In this document: piece by piece, positions 8,987-16,450 of the stretch | Position numbering within the stretch: position 1 is the stretch's first letter | How the letters are laid out: every line of letters begins with the position of its first letter | Source of the DNA: Pectobacterium sp. A5351 | GTDB taxonomy: Bacteria; Pseudomonadota; Gammaproteobacteria; Enterobacterales; Enterobacteriaceae | Direction: 5' to 3' | NCBI RefSeq assembly: GCF_028335745.1 | Contig: NZ_CP116477.1 | Coordinates: 1,612,001 to 1,676,000 of the forward strand | DNA: 64,000 bases | Program-made: the position numbers and the translations under genes | The notes under the pieces: generated by a model | The model's database searches: none | Told to the model about the DNA's origin: nothing | What the model saw: only the letters and a program-made list of their open reading frames with translations

Positions 8987-9990
8987 TACTCACAAACCCC
9001 AGCATAAACGCTGTTGCAAACCATCGGATCGACAGCTTCGCCCAATAAATCGAACTGCTGCCCCCCCCTAGTTGTTAACGCCCAATCTCTGTACGTGTGG
9101 ATGCCGTGCGACTCGACACTAATACACTCAATGCGCCGTTCCGCTTTTTTGGGATCGTTTGTTGATGGGAAGAAAGTGGAATTCTGACGACGAGAACATG
9201 CAGCAACGAGGTTTTCCCAGCGCGCCACTCGCTCTACTTCTTCCGGCCAGCGACGAAAGATTTCAGCAAGCTCGGATTTTCTGGCGTGTATGCACGGCAT
9301 ACATCCAACGCGGCTACACCCCTGCTCATAAAGGGGGTTTGGCTTGATACCGTGCCGCTTTGCCAATGCAAAGACATCAGCATGTTTCCAGTGAAGAATG
9401 GGGCGATAGATGCTTATACGCGGCCCCAAATCAAAACCGGATTCCCATTCTGAAAGAAGCGCACGCGATGCGGATTCTTCGGCGCGAACACCTTGCCAGG
9501 AGACCACTTCAAAACCCGCATCAGTGATCGGCTCAACAACCTGTAACCGGATAGGTTCGTGTTTTAATTCTGTTGAGCAAAAACGCCGTTTCGTTGATGG
9601 AAATCTGCCTTTCCACATACACAGATCGAGAAACGGAATACCAGTTGGATGCAGGGTATCTAACGCAGTAGCGATAATGCTTGCGGCCTGTTCATCAGTA
9701 AAACCACATTCTGAAACAAGCGTCGTAGGCCACTTTTCAGCAATGAATTTCCTTTTGCCTTCTATTTGCCGAGAAAAGTCAGCATGGACACGCCTGATTT
9801 TCCCTAGCTTAGATTCCAGATAATCCAGATACTCCATCGTCTGAGGGTGTTCGTGTCCGGTATCAGCAAATGCGGGAATATGATTAATGCCGTTCTCTAC
9901 AGCTAATAGCCATTGAGCCAGGCTATCTTTACCCCCAGAGACGCTAATAACGTTGATGGTGTCATCATGAAAACAACGCGCATCAATCAT
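8986..9990 (-). CDS. Phosphoadenosine phosphosulfate reductase-family protein
   Basis: A 334-residue PP-loop ATP-pyrophosphatase with SGGKDS at 18-23. A Cys-rich motif CSRVGCMPCIHARKSE lies near 230-245, resembling the iron-sulfur-type cysteines of the PAPS reductase/DndC group. The central FCSTELKHEP is also a family element. Phage members are common beside gene A, but their reaction is unproven; assimilatory sulfate reduction is unlikely in this context. The gene overlaps both neighbours (TAATG with gene A and 8 bp with the upstream methylase), so it belongs to the early replication operon. A role in nucleic-acid thio-modification is inference only. Confidence 0.82.
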   Translation of the reverse strand: MIDARCFHDDTINVISVSGGKDSLAQWLLAVENGINHIPAFADTGHEHPQTMEYLDYLESKLGKIRRVHADFSRQIEGKRKFIAEKWPTTLVSECGFTDEQAASIIATALDTLHPTGIPFLDLCMWKGRFPSTKRRFCSTELKHEPIRLQVVEPITDAGFEVVSWQGVRAEESASRALLSEWESGFDLGPRISIYRPILHWKHADVFALAKRHGIKPNPLYEQGCSRVGCMPCIHARKSELAEIFRRWPEEVERVARWENLVAACSRRQNSTFFPSTNDPKKAERRIECISVESHGIHTYRDWALTTRGGQQFDLLGEAVDPMVCNSVYAGVCE

Positions 9991-10813
9991 CAGAACCCCC
10001 CAGCACGCCGATCACTTCTTTTGCAGCACCGCGCGTGATGCCGTTTGCGCTGATAGATCGCTGAACCGCGATTTCATGGAACTGATAGTGTTGATAAATC
10101 TCGCGCGTGGTGGGAGTGTCGCTATTTGAGATAACTACAGGCGTTGCGTATTGGCGGTGCATGTCCCATAGCAACTGAGCCAACTCGCTGTGTTGTGCGG
10201 AAGTAAAAGCCGATGTGTAGTACTGAGTGAAATTATCCGTTTCGCTGGCTGGCAGATATGGGGGGTCACAGTAAATGACGAAGCCTGGCTCTGTATGAGC
10301 CAGCAATGTTTCTTTAAAATCAGCACAAATAAAGATAGTTGCCGTGTCATTAGCTTTTTCAGCAAACAACCGTATTTCATGCTCAGGAAAGTATGGTTTA
10401 CGGTACTTCCCGAACGGTATATTGAAATCCCCAGCATTGTTATAACGGCACAGTCCGTTGAATCCATGCCGATTCAGATATAAAAATAGCGCTGCTGTAA
10501 ATATGCTGGGGTTTGATTTTTGATAGTTAAAGCTCAGTCGATGGCCGTTATACGCATCTACATTATTGCCGCTATTAAATAGACCGCGCGCCGTGTCTAT
10601 TAACTGCTCTGTATCATAAGCAGCGTACTGATATAGGTTGATCAAATCAGGATTGATATCACCTAACACATAACGGCGATAGTCTGTATTCATGAATACA
10701 GATGCACCGCCGATAAACGGTTCTATCAAACAATCACCCTTCGGAAGAAGCGGGAGCAAATCGGGCAGGGCGCGGGTTTTACCCCCCGCCCATTTGATGA
10801 ACGGGCGGATCAT
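9983..10813 (-). CDS. Dam-like D12 adenine DNA methyltransferase (second copy)
   Basis: A 276-residue D12-class enzyme with FIKWAGGKTR at 5-14, IEPFIGGASVF at 30-40 and the catalytic CDPPYLPAS at 182-190. The arrangement and length (about 278 in E. coli Dam) match Dam-type enzymes, so GATC is a reasonable but untested target. It overlaps the PAPS-reductase-like gene by 8 bp and the exonuclease gene by 4 bp. Many P2-like phages carry a Dam homologue at this place. Confidence 0.88.
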   Translation of the reverse strand: MIRPFIKWAGGKTRALPDLLPLLPKGDCLIEPFIGGASVFMNTDYRRYVLGDINPDLINLYQYAAYDTEQLIDTARGLFNSGNNVDAYNGHRLSFNYQKSNPSIFTAALFLYLNRHGFNGLCRYNNAGDFNIPFGKYRKPYFPEHEIRLFAEKANDTATIFICADFKETLLAHTEPGFVIYCDPPYLPASETDNFTQYYTSAFTSAQHSELAQLLWDMHRQYATPVVISNSDTPTTREIYQHYQFHEIAVQRSISANGITRGAAKEVIGVLGGSDD

Positions 10814-11388
10814 AATTCACCGCCGCTATTCTGAACCAACCGAGACATAACCGCAGAAACCAACGCGACCTGACTGATCGCATCATCCAGCGCGTTATGT
10901 TTAACGCCGATGGTTTCTGCTGTGCTGAGAAAGCGCCCCATATCCATGATGGCGAACCCAGCTTCTTTCATCGTTCTGACGTCACGCTCATTCCAGTAAT
11001 TCCACGGAACATCAATATCCGTTCGCTCAAATGCTGTTTTCAGGATCGTGCAATCAAACGACGGGCTATTCGCCCACACATGCAATGTTTCTAGGCTTTC
11101 AGCGTGATCTGTCAGCCAGTCGCTAAATGCGCTGAGTGCGCCCCAAATAGGGGTAGCATCATCGCTAATTAATTCAGCACGGGCGTCTGATGACTGACGC
11201 AACCACCACTTAATGGTGTTGCCATCTGGCACAGCACCATTGAGCATGTCGTTTTCAAAATCGACGCGGCAATAAAAACGCTCACCCAATTCACCTGTTA
11301 CAGGATGAAAGAACACCGCGCCGATTGAACCCACCGGCGCGTTGGCTTTTTTCCCCAGCGCTTCAATATCAATCATGACGTTGTTCAT
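10810..11388 (-). CDS. DEDD-type 3'-5' exonuclease
   Basis: A 192-residue protein of the RNase T/DnaQ fold. It begins MNNVMIDIEALGKK with the D-x-E motif I at residues 7-9. Other acidic motifs are SPSFDCTIL (about 107-115) and HNALDDAISQ (about 165-174), completing a DEDD set. It resembles the exonuclease found in P2-like early operons and the RecE/exonuclease VIII C-terminal family. It overlaps both neighbours by 4 bp. It probably acts on phage DNA ends during replication or recombination; the substrate is not shown. Confidence 0.82.
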   Translation of the reverse strand: MNNVMIDIEALGKKANAPVGSIGAVFFHPVTGELGERFYCRVDFENDMLNGAVPDGNTIKWWLRQSSDARAELISDDATPIWGALSAFSDWLTDHAESLETLHVWANSPSFDCTILKTAFERTDIDVPWNYWNERDVRTMKEAGFAIMDMGRFLSTAETIGVKHNALDDAISQVALVSAVMSRLVQNSGGEL

Positions 11389-11618
11389 ACGATGATCTCC
11401 TGTGACGAGTGCTCAAACCGCTCAGCCTCTTTGCGCATCAACTCGATAACCTCTGCGGCTGAAAACTCTTTTTGCTGTGCGTGGAGTGCCAGCGCTGCAA
11501 GACGTTGAGCAAACGACCAATGCTGGTCTTTTTTTTCCTCCAGACGTGCTTTTCCCAGCAGAGCGACAAGCGCCTCACTACCAGCTACTTGCATCGTTTT
11601 AACTTCTGCATTTCTCAT
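11385..11618 (-). CDS. Small early-operon protein, DUF2732-like
   Basis: A 77-residue mostly helical protein (EALVALLGKARLEEKK, then AAEVIELMRKEAERFEHSSQ). It resembles the DUF2732 family found at this place in P2-like phages; the assignment rests on remembered pattern and position. It overlaps the exonuclease start by 4 bp. No catalytic motif is visible. Confidence 0.65.
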   Translation of the reverse strand: MRNAEVKTMQVAGSEALVALLGKARLEEKKDQHWSFAQRLAALALHAQQKEFSAAEVIELMRKEAERFEHSSQEIIV

Positions 11619-11696
11619 CGTGATTTCCTTTTTTCAGGTAATAGAAAGCCCGGCGGGTTTACGCCTTTAATTAATTTACGAAGTGGTTATTTGAAA

Positions 11697-11900
11697 TTAA
11701 AAAACGCCGTATCTCTTATTTCGGCTGACTTCAATCAATCGTTTTTCAAACTCGTTTTTTAATTGAGAAATAAATTGCTTTTGTGCTTCTGATTCACCAT
11801 CAAGAGACAACTCCCCGCAGGCTGTTTTTATTGAAAAGCCACGTTCGCACATTTCAGGGATTATATTTCCTAGCACATAACGCAACTGACTTTCAGTCAT
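11697..11900 (-). CDS. Small early-operon protein of unknown function
   Basis: A 67-residue protein, MTESQLRYVLGNIIPEMCER..., with a good AGGGG ribosome site. It ends with a basic helix (FEKRLIEVSRNKRYGVF). It is in register with the other minus-strand early genes. I do not recognise the family. Confidence 0.6.
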   Translation of the reverse strand: MTESQLRYVLGNIIPEMCERGFSIKTACGELSLDGESEAQKQFISQLKNEFEKRLIEVSRNKRYGVF

Positions 11901-11938
11901 AACCCCTGCCTCTCTCGGCTTCTTAATCAGTTACGGCG

Positions 11939-12136
11939 TTACGCCGCAATACCCATTAAACGGGCGAACCAGCGACGCTTTTTAGGCGCTGGCATATACG
12001 GCCTTCTGCTCCACGGTGCAAAATAAGCCTGCGCTGGGGTTGGCTGGAAACGCTTGCCGTTTGGTAATTCCAGCCAGCCGTTATTATCTTGCGGGGATGG
12101 TGATTTTTCTTTTAATAAACGCGCTGTGCTAATCAT
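11939..12136 (-). CDS. Phage filamentation-protein (Fil, DUF2724)-like small protein
   Basis: A 65-residue protein. The central NNGWLELPNGKRFQPTP and the basic C-terminus KKRRWFARLMG match my recollection of the Fil/DUF2724 family of P2-like phages. Fil proteins of related phages cause filamentation when overproduced. It overlaps the upstream small gene by 4 bp. Confidence 0.6.
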   Translation of the reverse strand: MISTARLLKEKSPSPQDNNGWLELPNGKRFQPTPAQAYFAPWSRRPYMPAPKKRRWFARLMGIAA

Positions 12137-12363
12137 GCTGAATTCCTCATGCTGTGCAGTTCGTTGATATAAGAAGTCGCTTGACCCAGCGCATCAAATA
12201 GCCCGAATGACTGATCGCCTTGACTTATGCGATAACGAGTTATCGGGTTGGTTGCCGTTCTGGGGCAGCGAATAATAGAAAAACCGCGATAAACGCTGGT
12301 ATGTTCGCTGACTTTAATTAACGCGTGATCAATACCAAAAAATACCAGTCGATTTTTTTCCAT
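12133..12363 (-). CDS. Small early-operon protein of unknown function
   Basis: A 76-residue protein (MEKNRLVFFGIDHALIKVSE...) with a central basic stretch RTATNPITRYRIS. It starts 2 bp after the Cox-like gene and overlaps the Fil-like gene by 4 bp, so it is part of the early operon. No ribosome site is obvious; coupling is likely. Family not recognised. Confidence 0.6.
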   Translation of the reverse strand: MEKNRLVFFGIDHALIKVSEHTSVYRGFSIIRCPRTATNPITRYRISQGDQSFGLFDALGQATSYINELHSMRNSA

Positions 12364-12365
12364 GA

Positions 12366-12578
12366 TTAAATTTCGCTATTGGTTATCGCATCCCGAAGCA
12401 TGGCGATTAAATTAACCTCGACTTTTTCCATTCGCGCCTTTTTGGGACGAATGATAATTCTTCCGTCAGAAACCATTCCTTCGCAGGTACGCAATGGAAT
12501 ACCCGTCATTTCTGAATATGTTTTTAATGAAACATATGGGGTAGGGACGGTGATATTAATGTTTAATGCCTTAGCCAT
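12366..12578 (-). CDS. cox: Cox-like phage regulator/excisionase
   Basis: A 70-residue protein with a winged-helix-like pattern: VSLKTYSEMTGIPLRTCEG then RIIIRPKK. It resembles the phage regulatory Cox family, which represses the repressor promoter and directs excision with integrase. The position, near the start of the minus-strand early operon facing the divergent CI-like gene, supports this. AGGTGG precedes the ATG. P2 Cox itself is longer (91), so the symbol is given with reserve. Confidence 0.65.
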   Translation of the reverse strand: MAKALNINITVPTPYVSLKTYSEMTGIPLRTCEGMVSDGRIIIRPKKARMEKVEVNLIAMLRDAITNSEI

Positions 12579-12589
12579 TTCACCACCTA

Positions 12590-12784
12590 CTATCCTTGTG
12601 CGTTAAAAGATTCCAGACCCCGCAGAAACACCAGGCGGGCCATGCTTGACAGTGAACGGCTTTCTTGTGCTGCCAGTGCCGCCAGTTTGTTGCGCTCATC
12701 GTCCGATAAGCGCATTGGGGTGGGGTTTTTGGACGCGATACCACGCGGTAAACGCGATCTCTGATCATGATTTTCTTGTGTCAT
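12590..12784 (-). CDS. Ribbon-helix-helix-like small protein
   Basis: A 64-residue protein. The stretch TPMRLSDDERNKLAALAAQE followed by SRSLSSMARLVFLRGLE looks like one ribbon-helix-helix unit. It is the first gene of the early operon and its start lies only 60 bp from the divergent repressor start, so it probably helps control the switch. No Shine-Dalgarno sequence is seen before the ATG, so translation may be from a near-leaderless transcript. An overlapping frame at 12580-12768 is a shadow. Confidence 0.6.
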   Translation of the reverse strand: MTQENHDQRSRLPRGIASKNPTPMRLSDDERNKLAALAAQESRSLSSMARLVFLRGLESFNAQG

Positions 12785-12844
12785 AATGGTATGTTGTGAT
12801 CCACTAAGTTCCTGTTCAACACAATCTAGTGAAGAAAACTTCCT
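12785..12844. promoter_or_regulatory. Divergent lysogeny/lytic control region
   Basis: A 60-bp gap separates the divergent early operon and CI-like repressor. Two similar words, AAGTTCCTGTT (12807-12817) and AAACTTCCTATG (12837-12848), may be repressor half sites. Promoter elements for both directions must lie here, but they are not sharply definable by eye. Confidence 0.5.
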
Positions 12845-13258
12845 ATGTCAACTTCGAAAGAGGAATTTTTATTCCTTATTGGTGGGCGTTTGCGCGAAGA
12901 GCGGGAAACGATTGGTAAAAGTCAGAGTGCAATTGCAGAAGAATTAGGCACGACAACAAGGACTTGGGGAAAATACGAGCGTGGTGAAACTGCGCCTGAT
13001 GGTGCAACGCTTGCTTTTCTTAGTGAAAATTACGGCATGGATACTTTGTATATCCTCACTGGAAAAAGAACCCCTGACCTTGGTGACATTTCTAATGACG
13101 AATTAGAACTGATCAAAATCTATCGCGCTGCACCATTGGCGATAAAAGCTGCCGCCTTAGCCGCGTTGACGGCGGGTAGTTCTGCAACAGCATCGATAAA
13201 CGTAACGGGTAGCGGCCAGCGCGTAGCGGGCAGGGACTATCACGAAGGCAAGAAGTAG
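12845..13258 (+). CDS. CI-like phage repressor with C-terminal VAGRDY motif
   Basis: A 137-residue protein. Residues about 8-65 form an XRE helix-turn-helix (IGGRLREERETIGKSQSAIA, then LGTTTRTWGKYERGETAP). It has no LexA-type protease domain, as is usual for P2-like repressors. The C-terminus is a small Ala-rich helix followed by a tail with GSGQRVAGRDYHEGKK. The same VAGRDY motif opens the next protein. It faces the early operon across a 60-bp gap, which supports the immunity-repressor call. Confidence 0.82.
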   Translation: MSTSKEEFLFLIGGRLREERETIGKSQSAIAEELGTTTRTWGKYERGETAPDGATLAFLSENYGMDTLYILTGKRTPDLGDISNDELELIKIYRAAPLAIKAAALAALTAGSSATASINVTGSGQRVAGRDYHEGKK

Positions 13259-13280
13259 CGAAGCATCAAGGATGTAATGG

Positions 13281-13883
13281 ATGACCGTAGAGGCTCAAGG
13301 GGATAATAATCGGGTCGCAGGACGTGATTATTACGAAAAAAATATCAATATTGCTGCACCAGAATCTAAAGAAGATTTGCGCCCATTGGTTAGCGCACAG
13401 CGTTCCCAATTAAACCAGTTGGTGAAAGATATTGCGGAAGCAGGGCGTGAAGATGTGCGTTTTGTTTGGCGTCGGTTACATGCTGAGCTTGGCGTTAATG
13501 GTATTGAAGAAATCACCATCAGCCAGTATTCCACGGCGCTAAGTTTCCTGAATGCATTACATGATCGCAGTCGGGAAAAAGATGCTAATAAAAAATTAGT
13601 GTCCCAATTATTAAGAAGCACACAGCAGAACGAATTACGCGAACAGCTTACGAGGTTCTGTCATATCAATTTTGGTACGAGCCGGTTAATCGATTTAACC
13701 CGTCCCCAGCTTCAACAGGCTATGGGGTGGTTGGATGAGCGGCAGGGCAGAACTACACCCAACGCATCACCCCCAAAAGTGCAGACGTGGCAAGATGCGG
13801 TAAATACCCTAAAAGCAGAACCACGGATTTTTGGCGCAGTGCTGGTGGCGGGGATCGTGCTAGGGATGTTGTTGGCGCATTGA
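13281..13883 (+). CDS. VAGRDY-motif protein with a C-terminal membrane helix
   Basis: A 200-residue protein. The N-terminus reads GDNNRVAGRDYYEKNINI, echoing the tail of the preceding repressor. Two helical segments (about 58-92, VRFVWRRLHAELGVNGIEEI, and about 115-150, HINFGTSRLIDLTRPQLQQA) each look like the ORF6C domain of phage antirepressors; this is inference by eye. Residues about 182-199 form one membrane segment (FGAVLVAGIVLGMLLA). AAGGA precedes the ATG by 8 bp. It is probably co-expressed with the repressor in the lysogen, suggesting a lysogenic-conversion or exclusion role; the function is unknown. Confidence 0.7.
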   Translation: MTVEAQGDNNRVAGRDYYEKNINIAAPESKEDLRPLVSAQRSQLNQLVKDIAEAGREDVRFVWRRLHAELGVNGIEEITISQYSTALSFLNALHDRSREKDANKKLVSQLLRSTQQNELREQLTRFCHINFGTSRLIDLTRPQLQQAMGWLDERQGRTTPNASPPKVQTWQDAVNTLKAEPRIFGAVLVAGIVLGMLLAH

Positions 13884-13930
13884 TATTTTTATAATTCACA
13901 CAGCAATTTAGTAATCATGGAGATAGATCT

Positions 13931-15124
13931 ATGCTATTTGATGAATGGAAAGTGAGTGATAATAAAGAAGCCTTTTTTATTTATGTTAATGCTAAAAATG
14001 AAAAATCCCCTAATCACATCGTTAACTTGGTACATAAAGATGGTTTTTTACAAGGGTACTCAATAAATAAAAGAGGCTATAGAACTTATAGCACTGACAG
14101 AATAGTTAAGTTTTTTAATTCAGAAGATGAATTGTTTTCATTCGATGAATCTTTTGACAAAAATGAATACAAGGAAAACCCCGTATCTAGCAAGGTAAAA
14201 ACTAAAAAACATGGCTTGGAAATTTGCTTTACTGGGTTTGATAAAAGTGACAAAGATGAGTTAACTAAATTAGCTAAGGAAAATGATTTCATCGTGAGGG
14301 CTGGTGTTACAGCTAAACTTTATTTTCTTTGCTGTGGTGCCAACGCTGGTTGGAAAAAAATAAAAGAAGCTAATGAAAAAGGATGCTTCATCCTCACTAA
14401 ACAGCAATTTCTCAATTTCATTGAAACGGGTGAAATACCATTAGATCCTACCGATGATTATGAAATTGATTCAGGGGATATTTTAGAAAAAATAAAAAAC
14501 GTTCATGATGAGGTGATAACCACCTTTAGGACAGTAAGGGAACCACGAAGAAGTAGTGCGCTTCTGGCTGTATTTGTTGATGGCTATGCTTCCGGATGGA
14601 AGTTTGCAGTTGGCACCGCATTTAGGGATGCTCTTGACATTAAGTTAACTAAAGTCACCTTTGACGGTGTTCAGCATGATACCTGGACTCAAGGAAATTC
14701 TTTTGCTTTCCATCGTGGCGATTCATTCTACAGTGATAGATTAGGTTATAGCGATTGGGCTTCATTCATAAAATTACCACATGCCGTATTGTTGAAAGTT
14801 AAATATGACTGTTATGCTGGATACGAAACGTTAGCATCTATTGATGGAAAATTCACAGGGGATTTCATCCCGTATAAACAACTCACCCCTAAGCCACTAG
14901 TTGATTTGCCAATATTAATTGAAAGCCAGTCATATGATGCCGGCGTGGTTACTCTTGAAATATACAAGCCCAATGATGAGAAAAATAAAGTTACTTTGTG
15001 GGATACGGTGACTATGACTCAAGATGATCTAGTTGCATTATTGCAAACAGGTTTTTTTTGGAAAAAAGAAGAAGGAAAAAAAGCCGAACGCATTAATTTA
15101 TTTTCTAACAAAGAAATCATTTAA
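13931..15124 (+). CDS. BRCT-domain accessory protein (WYL-like N-terminus), unknown function
   Basis: A 397-residue protein with three visible parts. Residues about 28-62 (VNLVHKDGFLQGYSINKRGY, then RTYSTDRIVKFF) look like the small WYL-type fold. Residues about 93-168 are BRCT-like: GLEICFTGFDKSDKDELTKL, FIVRAGVTAKLYFLCCG, then KIKEANEKGCFILTKQQF. The remaining 220 residues are rich in aromatic and acidic residues and match nothing I know. The gene is clearly A/T-richer than its neighbours, sits between repressor and integrase, and has GGAG before the ATG. This is typical of a recently acquired lysogenic cargo gene. Confidence 0.75.
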   Translation: MLFDEWKVSDNKEAFFIYVNAKNEKSPNHIVNLVHKDGFLQGYSINKRGYRTYSTDRIVKFFNSEDELFSFDESFDKNEYKENPVSSKVKTKKHGLEICFTGFDKSDKDELTKLAKENDFIVRAGVTAKLYFLCCGANAGWKKIKEANEKGCFILTKQQFLNFIETGEIPLDPTDDYEIDSGDILEKIKNVHDEVITTFRTVREPRRSSALLAVFVDGYASGWKFAVGTAFRDALDIKLTKVTFDGVQHDTWTQGNSFAFHRGDSFYSDRLGYSDWASFIKLPHAVLLKVKYDCYAGYETLASIDGKFTGDFIPYKQLTPKPLVDLPILIESQSYDAGVVTLEIYKPNDEKNKVTLWDTVTMTQDDLVALLQTGFFWKKEEGKKAERINLFSNKEII

Positions 15125-15126
15125 TT

Positions 15127-16134
15127 ATGGCTGTAAGCAAACTCCCATCTGGCAAATGGCTTTGCCAGTGCTTTCCTTATGGCCGCGATGGTAAACGTGT
15201 CCGTAAACAGTTTTCTACCAGAGGCGAAGCGCTCTCTTACGAGCGCCGCCTTATGGCCGATAAAAAAGGCATCGATACCACAACCAGCAACATCACTCTG
15301 AAAGATTTGGTTCAGCGCTGGTATGACATGCACGGTAAAACGCTATCATCAGGCGATTCCCGCTACACAAAATTACTCTCCATTTGTGAACGGTTAGGCG
15401 ATCCGTTTGCTATCGACGTTGATAAAAATATGTTTGCCGTGTACCGAGAACGACGCCTTAAAGGCGAGTGGAATCCGAAGGGGAAAGCCGTTCTGAAAGA
15501 AGCAACGGTTAACCGTGAATACTCTTACCTGCGTGCGGTCTTTTCCGAGCTGAAAAGGATGGGGGAGTGGGACAAAGAAAATCCGCTGGATGGCATACGC
15601 CAATTCAAAGAAGGTGATCAGGAGCTGGCATTTCTCTATCCAGACGAAATAAAGCGCCTGCTGGCCGCGTGTGATGAATCAGATAATAAAGATTTGGGTA
15701 TCATCGTTCGTCTGTGCCTGGCTACTGGAGCACGATGGAGTGAGGCGCAGGATTTAAAGCAATCTCAAATCCTGCCAAACCGCGTTACTTTCACCAGGAC
15801 GAAAGGCAACAAGAATAGAACAGTGCCAATTTCGGAAAAGATGCGCAGCCTGCTGCCGAAAAAACGCGGAGCGCTTTTCACCCCAGCCTATGAGTCTTTC
15901 AAGTACGCCATTAAACGGGCTGGCATTGAACTACCGAGCGGGCAGCTTACCCACGTTTTACGTCACTCATTCGCATCACACTTCATGATGAACGGCGGAA
16001 ACATTCTGGTACTACAACAGATTTTAGGTCACAGCACTATCACGATGACGATGCGTTATGCCCACTTTGCTCCTGACCATCTGGATGCGGCTGTTACTCT
16101 AAATCCGTTTGATTCATTAGAAATAGATAAGTAA
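15127..16134 (+). CDS. int: P2-like tyrosine integrase
   Basis: A 335-residue tyrosine recombinase. The N-terminal arm-binding part begins MAVSKLPSGKWLCQCFPYGR, as in P2 Int. Catalytic residues are visible: Arg in ATGARWSEAQ, His-x-x-Arg in THVLRHSFASHF, His in ILGHSTITM and the nucleophile in MRYAHF. It starts 2 bp after the BRCT gene without a clear ribosome site, so translation may be coupled. It lies directly beside the tRNA-Leu fragment that marks the att site. Confidence 0.93.
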   Translation: MAVSKLPSGKWLCQCFPYGRDGKRVRKQFSTRGEALSYERRLMADKKGIDTTTSNITLKDLVQRWYDMHGKTLSSGDSRYTKLLSICERLGDPFAIDVDKNMFAVYRERRLKGEWNPKGKAVLKEATVNREYSYLRAVFSELKRMGEWDKENPLDGIRQFKEGDQELAFLYPDEIKRLLAACDESDNKDLGIIVRLCLATGARWSEAQDLKQSQILPNRVTFTRTKGNKNRTVPISEKMRSLLPKKRGALFTPAYESFKYAIKRAGIELPSGQLTHVLRHSFASHFMMNGGNILVLQQILGHSTITMTMRYAHFAPDHLDAAVTLNPFDSLEIDK

Positions 16135-16261
16135 TCAGATCGTTGCCATCGGTGGATTTGGTGGCAGCAAAAACGAGCGTAGCGCAGTATTCCGTACAAT
16201 TCCGTAATCGCAACTCGTTGATATCATTTAACCTATTGTTTTATTTAATGCGGTGTAACTT

Positions 16262-16316
16262 TTTAAAATCCCTCGGCGTTCGCGCTGTGCGGGTTCAAGT
16301 CCCGCCCCGGGCACCA
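16262..16316 (+). repeat. Prophage att site: 3' part of tRNA-Leu(UAA)
   Basis: The sequence runs TTTAAAATCCCTCGGCGTTC through GGGTTCAAGTCCCGCCCCGG to GCACCA. This is a tRNA-Leu(UAA) from the anticodon loop to CCA, lacking the 5' half. It is the copy left by integration; the intact gene should be at the left end of the P2-like prophage, outside the window, in the same orientation. Confidence 0.85.
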
Positions 16317-16362
16317 TTGATTTAAAAAGAATTAAAACAAGCACTTATGTGCAATGTCGTAG

Positions 16363-16384
16363 ACCGCCGAGAGGCGGTTTTTTT
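16363..16384 (+). terminator. Rho-independent terminator beyond the tRNA-Leu fragment
   Basis: ACCGCC-GAGA-GGCGGT followed by T6. It lies 47 bp past the tRNA fragment and may be the native terminator of the tRNA-Leu gene or block read-through from int. Confidence 0.75.
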
Positions 16385-16450
16385 GTACCTAAAACCGCCT
16401 TTCCTAATATTCTTCCTAATATGATTTTTGCGTGTTTGGTGAATATGCAA

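Larger units (their letters stand above)
1..16316. mobile_element. P2-like prophage (left end outside window)
   Basis: Gene order and polarity match phage P2: minus-strand capsid (N) and scaffold (O), divergent terminase (P) and portal (Q), a cos-like site after Q, cargo genes, replication gene A, a minus-strand early operon ending at a divergent repressor, and the integrase next to an att site. The right boundary is the tRNA-Leu(UAA) 3' fragment ending at 16316. The tail and lysis genes should lie left of position 1, with the intact tRNA-Leu beyond them. No broken structural gene is visible in this part, so the prophage could be functional, but the missing left half cannot be judged. Confidence 0.92.

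Noticed and set aside
16143..16325. 60-codon frame across the tRNA-Leu fragment
   Set aside because: It translates the tRNA remnant itself and has no start context.
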